Assembly (NCBI GenBank): GCA_002417975.1
Contig: DIDE01000093.1
Span: 1-7,871, forward strand
Source of the DNA: Eggerthellaceae bacterium UBA5808
Lineage (GTDB): Bacteria > Actinomycetota > Coriobacteriia > Coriobacteriales > Eggerthellaceae
Direction of reading: 5' to 3'
Length of the DNA: 7,871 nt
Under the pieces are notes generated by a model. The model had not been told where the DNA came from and ran no database searches. It was given only the letters and a program-made list of their open reading frames with translations. The translations under genes and the position numbers were made by a program. Below, piece by piece: positions 1 to 5,714 of this stretch (within the stretch, counting starts at the first letter, position 1; every line of letters begins with the position of its first letter).

Positions 1-9
1 AAGAGTTCC

Positions 10-44
10 AAAAAATGTCAATGACGCGCAATAGCGCAGCATTG
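10..44 (-). terminator. Terminator-like hairpin at the left edge (tentative)
   Basis: On the minus strand, CAATG and GCGC pair with GCGC and CATTG around a TATT loop, with one mismatch and one wobble between the two helices. ACA and then six T follow. The stem is weaker than that of the operon terminator. If real, it would end a leftward transcript from the repeat region, but no gene for such a transcript is visible. Confidence 0.3.
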
Positions 45-130
45 GATTTAATACCAGTGAAACTAGCAGCCAAATTAACTTTCGACTCACCACCGCGCAT
101 TCAAAAGTAGTGCAGCGGAAACGAATAGAA

Positions 131-285
131 TACGCAGGTGACAGCACAAGAATGTATAGGCTACGCAGGTGGCAGCACAAGAACCTATGGGATACGCAGG
201 TGACAGCACAAGAATGTATAGGCTACGCAGGTGGCAGAACAAGAACCTATAGGATGCGCAGGTGATGGCATAGGAGTGTATAAGC
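131..285. repeat. 31-bp tandem repeat, five units in an A-B-A-B pattern
   Basis: Units are 131-161, 162-192, 193-223, 224-254 and 255-285. All begin TACGCAGGTG or TGCGCAGGTG. Units 1 and 3 are identical. Units 2 and 4 differ at two positions and share the variant ending AAGAACCTAT, against AAGAATGTAT in units 1 and 3. The two 62-bp dimers agree at 60 of 62 positions, and the fifth unit is degenerate. The array has no spacers. A 31-bp unit shifts the reading frame, so the array is unlikely to encode a repeat protein. Confidence 0.9.
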
Positions 286-300
286 AGCCTCAAAGTAGCA

Positions 301-340
301 GTCTTGAATGCAATCCCGTAGGGGATTGCATTGTTGAGAC
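301..340. other. 40-nt imperfect hairpin
   Basis: An 11-bp perfect stem (AATGCAATCCC at 307-317 with GGGATTGCATT at 322-332) closes a GTAG loop. Beyond a 2-nt bulge, GTCT (301-304) pairs with AGAC (337-340), with two wobble pairs between. No T-run follows on either strand, so it is not a typical terminator. It could be a structured RNA, a remnant of a small mobile element, or a single CRISPR-repeat-like palindrome; none of these is established. Its right arm enters the first unit of the 63-bp repeat. Confidence 0.6.
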
Positions 341-521
341 TCATATGAGACCTCGATGTAGAATCATCGAATGCGGCTAATCGGAGGAATATACCGTTGA
401 GACGTAGAGGAGATGCCAAGATAGCATCTTCGAGTACATTTTGATCAAGGAAAATACCGTTGAAACGTATACGTAACTAAAATGTTGCAGCTTGGATGAA
501 GCGCTGGCAAGCAAATGCCGA
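333..521. repeat. Degenerate 63-bp tandem repeat, about three units
   Basis: The motif GTTGAGAC/GTTGAAAC occurs at 333, 396 and 459, exactly 63 bp apart each time. The clearest part is ATACCGTTGAGACGTA (391-406) against ATACCGTTGAAACGTA (454-469). Units 333-395 and 396-458 match at 39 of 63 positions without gaps by hand count. The third unit (459-521) is weaker, at about 30 of 63 against the second, and fades in its second half. The units diverge all along their length instead of splitting into identical repeats and unrelated spacers. Confidence 0.6.
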
Positions 522-836
522 TTCGCGTTTTGCAACCTAAGGCAATAGGTAAAACATCTCCATAACACCTGTTGAGAAGCGCGATCTATAGTATTCAGAA
601 AATGTCCGATACCATGTGGGTGAAAAAATCTCGCGTTTCGACCTTCATTCGCCATCGTGATACTATTCCGCTACGAAAATGCGCGTATGACACTTAATTG
701 CAGCAATTCGCTGCTGAACGTAGCCTATTTGACTCATTTGACGCATATGGAGAGCTGCAGCATATCCCAGTCGAGTTCAATCGTTCCTACTCGATGCTAG
801 TGTTTTGCGTTTCCTAATGTAGGTGCAACTGACTAT
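522..836. other. Non-coding stretch with no recognisable feature
   Basis: I see no supported gene, RNA or element here. Open frames exist but lack ribosome binding sites and resemble no known protein. A further GTTGAGA occurrence at 571 may be an outlying remnant of the repeat at 333-521. A small hairpin (GCAGC-AATTC-GCTGC, 700-714) is present and is of unknown meaning. Confidence 0.5.
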
Positions 837-1054
837 CGCTTCATGATAGAAATAACTTATCTGGCACTTCTTGGTAGATATGACATATCTAATTGCAATC
901 GCATGTTCTTTAACGGATGCCGTAACCTGGCGCTTCATGGTAGATATGACATATCTAATTGACATAGAACATTTACGTTAGTCGTGATAGCTTATCGTTT
1001 CTTAAGAAAGAGCACTTACCTGGCATTTCTTGGTAGAGGTACCGTATGGGATTA
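837..1054. repeat. Interspersed/tandem repeat with 66-bp spacing carrying a 17-bp palindrome
   Basis: Copies lie at 857-895, 923-961 and 1016-1054. The first two match at 35 of 39 positions by hand count and are 66 bp apart. The third is 93 bp further and shares the core CTGGCNNTTCTTGGTAGA but has lost the right half. A shorter, weaker copy begins at 837 (CGCTTCATGATAGA). The first two contain the perfect palindrome TAGATATG-A-CATATCTA at 875-891 and 941-957. Related fragments spaced by 28-33 bp (starts near 808, 837, 865, 996 and 1024) suggest that the block grew from a unit of about 30 bp. No gene start lies nearby. Confidence 0.75.
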
Positions 1055-1104
1055 CATGCACTATATACAATGAAGGCTTATAGGACGAAGGTTTATAAAC
1101 GTCT

Positions 1105-1142
1105 AAAAAAATAGACCGAGGCGAATATCGTCTCGGTCTATT
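1105..1142 (-). terminator. Intrinsic terminator of the purine operon
   Basis: On the minus strand an 11-bp perfect stem (AATAGACCGAG pairing with CTCGGTCTATT) encloses a short inner extension. It is followed at once by a run of seven T. The plus strand has no T-run after the stem, so termination is in the purH direction. It lies about 100 nt after the purH stop. Confidence 0.9.
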
Positions 1143-1243
1143 AGATACCTATGCTTGTATCTACATTTGTTCGCACACGTAACAGCAGATCACATAACAA
1201 AACAAACCTGCAACTCAAAGCAGAACGTCGCAGGAAAAGCGAT
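1143..1243 (-). other. 3' untranslated segment between purH and the terminator
   Basis: No open frame is supported here. A small hairpin (TAGATAC with GTATCTA, 1142-1163) lies next to the terminator, and CCTGC/GCAGG (1207-1211, 1230-1234) can form another. Nothing identifies a known regulatory RNA. Confidence 0.5.
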
Positions 1244-2839
1244 TTAGTGGCGGAAGTGACGATGGGCCGTAAAGACCATCGCAATGCCTCGTTCATTTGC
1301 TGCGTCGATAACCTCACCATCACGAATTGATCCACCAGGTTGGATAACAGCAGTTACTCCAGCGTCAACCAATGCATCGAGTCCATCACGGAAGGGGAAG
1401 AATGCGTCACTCGCCGCGACAGCACCTTGTGCTTTTTCGCCAGCCTGCTTAACGGCAATGCGTGCAGAATTTACACGGTTTGGTTGTCCCCCGCCAACGC
1501 CAACAGTCGCGTTATCTTTTGCAACCAAGATTGCGTTGCTCTTGACGGATTTGCATACCTTCCAAGCAAATACCATCTGACGCATTTCTTCGTCGGTTGG
1601 TTTACGCTTTGTTGCAACAGTGAATGTTGCAGGATCTTCGGCTACTGCATCGATCTCTTGGCAAAGCAAGCCACCCTCGACAGCACGGAATTCGTGCTCA
1701 CATCCAGCAGGATTTACACCGCCCGTTTCGAGCAAACGAGCCTTCTTCTTGACCGAATACATCTCTGCAGCTTCAGGCTCGAACGACGGAGCAATCAAAG
1801 CTTCGACAAATTGTTTATTGTCAAAGATAGCCTGTACCACTCCAGCAGTAACGGGGCGGTTAAATGCAATCACGCCACCATAAGCAGACATTGAATCACA
1901 TGCATACGCTTTTTGATACGCCTGGATTTGATCAGCGTCTTCGCACACTCCGCACGGCGTCAAATGCTTAACGATAACGCACGCGCAGTCGGAAAATTCA
2001 CGCACAGCTGCCCATGCTGCATCAAGATCAAGGTAGTTATTGTAAGACAACTCTTTACCCTGCAGCTGACGAGCATGCGCAAGACTATGATCAGCGAGCG
2101 TATAATCGTCGCGACGATAGAAAGCAGCCTTTTGATGTGGGTTTTCTCCATAGCGAAGATCTTGAGCCTTCGAAAGTTCAAGCGTCAGATGCTCGGGGAA
2201 TTCGTCATCCTCATGTGCTTCCGTTGCATTACCTGCAGCTTGTACCTGCTGAGCCATCCACGTAGCAATGGCCGTATCGTAGGCACCCGTCGTCTGGAAC
2301 ACTTTAAGAGCAAGACGTGCACGCGTTTGACGCGTCGTTGCACCATTGTGTGCACGCATCTCATCAAGAATACCGTCGTAATCAGTAGGATCAGAAACGA
2401 CAGCAACGCTTTCGTTATTCTTAGCAGCAGAACGAAGCATCGATGGACCACCGATGTCAATATGCTCAATGCACGACGCAGGATCGGCACCCGATGCAAC
2501 CGTTGCGCTAAACGCATACAGATTAACGACGATCATGTCGATCATCTCAATGCCGTGTTCTGCAGCTTGCTTCATATGCTCAGGGTTATTGCGCTTAGCG
2601 AGCAGCGCACCATGGACCTTCGGATGCAGCGTCTTAACGCGACCGTCCATCATCTCGGGGAAACCCGTCACCTCTTCGATCGGGGTCACTGCAATACCAG
2701 CATCTCGCAACGCCTTTGCAGTCCCTCCTGTCGAGATAATCTTTGCACCAAATTCGTCCGCAAGAGCCCGAGCGAACTCAGCTACACCTGTTTTGTCTGT
2801 GACAGAAATAAGAACCCGTTTGATTTGAGGATCTTCCAC
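1244..2839 (-). CDS. purH: Bifunctional AICAR transformylase / IMP cyclohydrolase
   Basis: Performs the last two steps of purine synthesis: formylation of AICAR with 10-formyltetrahydrofolate, then cyclisation of FAICAR to IMP. The 531 residues fit the family. The N-terminal MGS-like cyclohydrolase domain (about 1-200) shows VLISVTDKTG (9-18), ISTGGTAKAL (35-44), GRVKTLHPKVHG (66-77) and IDIGGPSMLRSAAKN (127-141). The transformylase domain shows LRYGENPHQ (228-236), the catalytic Lys291-His292 pair in VKHLTPCGV, MSAYGGVIAFNR (317-328), GQPNRVNSARIA (451-462), SDAFFPFRDG (477-486) and QPGGSIRDG (500-508), ending in RHFRH. Small departures from the usual forms are KHLTPCG for KHTNPCG and TAHRHFRH for TGxRHFRH; neither removes a known catalytic residue. 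It begins with GTG 4 nt after the XdhC-like stop. It is the last gene of the operon, with a terminator about 100 nt downstream. Confidence 0.97.
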   Translation of the reverse strand: MEDPQIKRVLISVTDKTGVAEFARALADEFGAKIISTGGTAKALRDAGIAVTPIEEVTGFPEMMDGRVKTLHPKVHGALLAKRNNPEHMKQAAEHGIEMIDMIVVNLYAFSATVASGADPASCIEHIDIGGPSMLRSAAKNNESVAVVSDPTDYDGILDEMRAHNGATTRQTRARLALKVFQTTGAYDTAIATWMAQQVQAAGNATEAHEDDEFPEHLTLELSKAQDLRYGENPHQKAAFYRRDDYTLADHSLAHARQLQGKELSYNNYLDLDAAWAAVREFSDCACVIVKHLTPCGVCEDADQIQAYQKAYACDSMSAYGGVIAFNRPVTAGVVQAIFDNKQFVEALIAPSFEPEAAEMYSVKKKARLLETGGVNPAGCEHEFRAVEGGLLCQEIDAVAEDPATFTVATKRKPTDEEMRQMVFAWKVCKSVKSNAILVAKDNATVGVGGGQPNRVNSARIAVKQAGEKAQGAVAASDAFFPFRDGLDALVDAGVTAVIQPGGSIRDGEVIDAANERGIAMVFTAHRHFRH

Positions 2840-2843
2840 GCCA

Positions 2844-3827
2844 CTACCTCCCTAGATCGATTTCATGTTGTGCTCGTGCATCCGAGCTATACCGCTGCCG
2901 ATAACGCACATCCACCAATTCTCCGACGATTGCAATTGCCAGTTCGGCGGGTGTTTTAGCCCCAAACGATAAACCAATAGGACGCTTAATAGCATCCCAC
3001 TGTTCTTCGGAAAGTCCCTGTTCGATGCAGAGATCGTGCACAGTATTGTTCTTGCCAGCGCACCCCATCATGCCAATATAGTGGGCCTGAATCTTAGACC
3101 CCCATAAGCATCCCTCGGGATCATGCATATGACCACGCGTTAACACGCATACATAATCATCCGAAGAACCACTAATTGCTGCCAGCTGTGAAAAATCCGA
3201 CAACACATGACGATGCGCCTGAGCAAAGCGCATTTCGTTGAGATATGCCGGGTCGTCATCAACAACATTGACGGAAAATCCTACATGATGAGCGAGCTCG
3301 GCGACTTCGCTCGACACATCGCTCGCACCAATCAGCCAAACACGTACCGTGTCAAAAAGAGGGACGCTCGCCCACGTCACACCATCGAACTGCTGATTAT
3401 GCATCGAAGGACCACGTGTCACATCTTTCATCTGAAACAAGTCACGAGGAGAATAAGAATGAGAGGTCACAATCTCTTTTGCATCGTTACAAAAGAAGAC
3501 GAGATCCTTCCCATCAGCCGATCCAACTGAGCCATATCGTTTGGTAACTTTATTGTCGACGTTAGCACATGCCGCCGCCGGATCATAGACTATTTTGAAT
3601 CCAATCCACGCAAGGTCATCTTCGTCGATAGCCTGCAGCGCACGTTGGAACGTTGGAATATCGTCCTTGGTAAGACCGTTCATAATACGCGTAAGCACAT
3701 CAGGAGAAATATGAGGTTCGCCTTGCGCTTCTGATCGGGCAAAACAAGGTACTTCATCGATCGGAACTACAGGATGTTCTCCGGTCTCCAACGCCTCGAT
3801 AATACGTTCGATCGTGGCTCTATGCAT
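2844..3827 (-). CDS. Divergent XdhC/CoxI-family protein
   Basis: The C-terminal half (about 161-309) is recognisably the Rossmann-type domain of the XdhC/CoxI family. Members of this family help mature molybdenum hydroxylases such as xanthine dehydrogenase by binding and sulfurating the cofactor. Supporting segments are VWLIGASDVSSEVAELAHHV (163-182) followed by VVDDDP (188-193), CVLTRGHMHD (227-236), YIGMMGCAGK (250-259) and PIGLSFGAKTPAELA (283-297). Key positions are changed. The usual GAGHV becomes GASDV, and the usual GSRRK becomes GCAGK. The N-terminal 160 residues show none of the usual XdhC motif (GGCVE). No signal peptide or membrane segment is visible. The ATG at 3827 lies in ATGCATAG, overlapping the purN stop. 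The last codons contain the purH ribosome binding site. No hydroxylase subunit genes are in the window, so a role in molybdenum enzyme maturation is only a family-based guess; another role linked to purines is possible. Confidence 0.8.
   Translation of the reverse strand: MHRATIERIIEALETGEHPVVPIDEVPCFARSEAQGEPHISPDVLTRIMNGLTKDDIPTFQRALQAIDEDDLAWIGFKIVYDPAAACANVDNKVTKRYGSVGSADGKDLVFFCNDAKEIVTSHSYSPRDLFQMKDVTRGPSMHNQQFDGVTWASVPLFDTVRVWLIGASDVSSEVAELAHHVGFSVNVVDDDPAYLNEMRFAQAHRHVLSDFSQLAAISGSSDDYVCVLTRGHMHDPEGCLWGSKIQAHYIGMMGCAGKNNTVHDLCIEQGLSEEQWDAIKRPIGLSFGAKTPAELAIAIVGELVDVRYRQRYSSDARAQHEIDLGR
2847..2853 (-). promoter_or_regulatory. purH ribosome binding site supporting a GTG start
   Basis: The minus strand reads AGGGAGG, 7 nt before the GTG at 2839, and overlaps the last codons of the XdhC-like gene (Leu-Gly-Arg, then stop). 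Position and spacing support GTG as the purH start. Confidence 0.75.
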
Positions 3828-4449
3828 TGCGAACCGTCACCTTCCGCTGCTCATCAATTGTGACATCACCTTGAGCAAAATGTTCCAGAACTTCAGGATA
3901 CAGAATATGTTCAACCGCATGAATACGAGTCTCAAGCGAATCGACCGTGTCGTCTTCGCGTACAGGAACTGCTCGTTGCGCGATGATCGGCCCCTTGTCA
4001 TATTCTGCATTCGCAAAATGTACTGTTACGCCAGTTACCTTTACACCTGCCGCAAATGCATCAGCAATTGCATGAGCACCCTTAAATGAAGGCAACAACG
4101 CTGGATGAAGATTGATAATCCTATCAGGAAACGTTCCCAATACCCCTGGACCAAGCATGCGCATGTAGCCTGCCATTGCAACATAATCAGCTCCAGAGTG
4201 GCGGAGCTCGGTTGCTAGCACCTCATCGGCGACCTCAGCATCGGCATATACATCGCGATTAAGTGAACACGTTGGAATGTGAGCCTTAGCCGCACGTTTG
4301 AGCCCATACGCATCAGGACGCGATGAGATAACCTCAACGATACGCGCATGAAGACGCCCATCATCTATTGCGTCAATCATAGCTTGCAAATTCGTTCCAT
4401 TACCGCTGATCAGAACAGCGATACGCAGCATATCGTCAGAGTCAGTCAT
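3820..4449 (-). CDS. purN: Phosphoribosylglycinamide formyltransferase (GAR transformylase)
   Basis: Transfers the formyl group of 10-formyltetrahydrofolate to GAR to give FGAR, the third step of the pathway. It is the folate-dependent enzyme, not the formate-dependent PurT. The 209 residues match the family length. Visible motifs are the GAR phosphate loop VLISGNGTNLQAM (12-24), MAGYMRMLG (92-100), and the catalytic triad Asn113 and His115 in INLHPALLPSFKGAHA (112-127) with Asp151 in AEYDKGPIIAQ (148-158). The start is the ATG at 4449 in a TAATG junction with purM. A GAGGA sequence lies 9 nt upstream, inside the acidic tail codons of purM, which points to translational coupling. A second Met at residue 7 is a possible but less likely start. 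The 3' end overlaps the next gene by 8 nt. Confidence 0.96.
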   Translation of the reverse strand: MTDSDDMLRIAVLISGNGTNLQAMIDAIDDGRLHARIVEVISSRPDAYGLKRAAKAHIPTCSLNRDVYADAEVADEVLATELRHSGADYVAMAGYMRMLGPGVLGTFPDRIINLHPALLPSFKGAHAIADAFAAGVKVTGVTVHFANAEYDKGPIIAQRAVPVREDDTVDSLETRIHAVEHILYPEVLEHFAQGDVTIDEQRKVTVRNA

Positions 4450-5699
4450 TACTGATCGTCCTCTTCTGCATCGGCATCTTCTTCATAAAAAACGTCACGC
4501 TCTTTATTGCGATCTTCGGGCGCAGGAGGTGTTTCGGGCTGCGCAGGTGCTGCCGCCACAGCTGGCGGAAGCAGCGGCGATGCAAAATCGTAGGTTACCT
4601 CTCCCGATCCTTCAACAATGCTTCCCACACGCGTGACCTGCTCTCCCGACGCTTCGAGCGACGCAATGACATCGTCAGCATGCTTTGGATCAACAATCAG
4701 GATCATGCCTAAGCCCATATTGAACGTCTTAAGCGCTTCGGTATCGCTTAGGTGAGCCGCACGACAAACATACGGGATGATCGGAGGCATTGACCATGAA
4801 CCAACTTCGACACACGCATTAAGATCATCCGGTAATGAACGATTCAGGTTCTCGGTAATACCGCCGCCGGTAATATGAGCAAGCGAGTGAATCACACCAG
4901 GGCAGCTGTGCATAGCGTCCCGCACTGCCTTAACGTAAATGCGCGTTGGCACCAACAATGCATCCTGGACACTTTGTCCATCAAGCTCTGGACGAGGAAG
5001 GCGCACCTCATAATGCGTACGGCCCTCGACGCATACCTTGCGAGCAAGCGAATACCCGTTTGAATGAAGTCCACTCGAGGCAAGACCTAGTAAAACATCG
5101 CCTTTTTTAACCTGATCCGAGCCGAGCATATGAGCACGATCAACCAATCCAACGCAGAACCCACTCACATCGTAATCGTGAGGATCCATAACTCCTGGAT
5201 GTTCTGCCATCTCGCCACCGACAAGAGCACATCCAGCCTGACGACAACCGTCAGCAACGCCAGCAACAACCTGGGATACCGCTTCGCTACGCAACTTACC
5301 AACTGCAATATAGTCCAAGAAAAAGAGTGGTTCCGCACCCGTTGCAAGAATATCGTTTGCGCACATTGCAACAAGGTCGATTCCAATCGTGTCATGCTTA
5401 TCCGCAAGACGCGCAACCTGCAGTTTTGTGCCAACGCCATCAGTTCCAGACACAAGAATAGGATCTTCCATGTCCTTAGCAGCAGCAATCGAGAAGAGTC
5501 CTCCAAAGCCACCAATGTCTCCTATGACTTCGTCGCGATATGTCGAATGAACGGCATCTTTAATTGCCGAAACAGCACGAGCGCCTTCGGCGGTGTCTAC
5601 GCCCGCCTGGGCATACGTCACAGTATCTTCTGCGACCCAGCTCGGCATCGTCGGAGCATCGTTTTCTGATGCAGCACTGACCGTAATACGTTCTGTCAT
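4449..5699 (-). CDS. purM: Phosphoribosylformylglycinamidine cyclo-ligase (AIR synthetase)
   Basis: ATP-dependent ring closure of FGAM to aminoimidazole ribonucleotide (AIR), the fifth step of the pathway. From the start at 5699 it is 416 residues, against about 345 in typical PurM. Family motifs appear in order: YAQAGVD (29-35), SGTDGVGTKL (84-93), IGIDLVAMCANDI (105-117), GGEMAEHPGVM (161-171), ASSGLHSNGYSLAR (207-220), HITGGGITENL (275-285) and FNMGLGM (326-332). The catalytic fold appears to end near residue 373. After it comes an unusual tail of about 43 residues, first Pro/Ala-rich and then strongly acidic, ending VFYEEDADAEEDDQ. There is also an N-terminal lead of about 20 residues compared with E. 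coli PurM. The tail has no recognisable domain and looks disordered. The gene lies 13 nt after purF, and its TAA stop shares one base with the purN ATG. Confidence 0.96.
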   Translation of the reverse strand: MTERITVSAASENDAPTMPSWVAEDTVTYAQAGVDTAEGARAVSAIKDAVHSTYRDEVIGDIGGFGGLFSIAAAKDMEDPILVSGTDGVGTKLQVARLADKHDTIGIDLVAMCANDILATGAEPLFFLDYIAVGKLRSEAVSQVVAGVADGCRQAGCALVGGEMAEHPGVMDPHDYDVSGFCVGLVDRAHMLGSDQVKKGDVLLGLASSGLHSNGYSLARKVCVEGRTHYEVRLPRPELDGQSVQDALLVPTRIYVKAVRDAMHSCPGVIHSLAHITGGGITENLNRSLPDDLNACVEVGSWSMPPIIPYVCRAAHLSDTEALKTFNMGLGMILIVDPKHADDVIASLEASGEQVTRVGSIVEGSGEVTYDFASPLLPPAVAAAPAQPETPPAPEDRNKERDVFYEEDADAEEDDQ

Positions 5700-5707
5700 T
5701 GCGTCAA

Positions 5708-5714
5708 CTCCCCT
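5708..5714 (-). promoter_or_regulatory. Ribosome binding site that fixes the purM start
   Basis: The minus strand reads AGGGGAG, 8 nt before the ATG at 5699, and overlaps the purF stop codon (TAG, 5715-5713). This supports the start at 5699 over the longer open frame reaching back to 5903, which would overlap purF by about 190 bp in another frame and has no comparable site. Confidence 0.75.

Noticed and set aside
87..419. Minus-strand frame of 110 codons across the 31-bp array
   Set aside because: A 31-bp unit changes frame at each copy, so no consistent repeat protein results. The frame is open by chance.
131..521. CRISPR array
   Set aside because: The 31-bp units are directly adjacent with no spacers. 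The 63-bp units diverge along their whole length rather than splitting into identical repeats and unique spacers. No cas genes are present.
377..655. Minus-strand frame of 92 codons containing YVSTVF and YVSTVY repeats
   Set aside because: The repeated peptides only reflect the 63-bp DNA repeat, which is a multiple of three. There is no ribosome binding site before the ATG and no known family.
738..766. Sigma-70-like promoter TTGACG, 17 nt, CATATC on the plus strand
   Set aside because: The -10 element matches only three of six positions and no gene or RNA follows it, so it cannot be separated from chance.
777..965. Minus-strand frame of 62 codons with repeated IRYVIST
   Set aside because: The peptide repeat follows from the 66-bp DNA repeat, the frame has no start signal, and the third DNA copy is out of register at 93 bp.
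1913..2959. Plus-strand open frame of 348 codons
   Set aside because: It lies antisense to purH and the end of the XdhC-like gene. Its Arg/Cys/His-rich composition is that of a shadow frame, and the opposite strand encodes well-conserved proteins.
5130..5669. Plus-strand open frame of 179 codons opposite purM
   Set aside because: It is antisense to conserved purM motifs, with no ribosome binding site or family resemblance. The same reasoning covers the plus-strand frames opposite purF, purN and the sortase.
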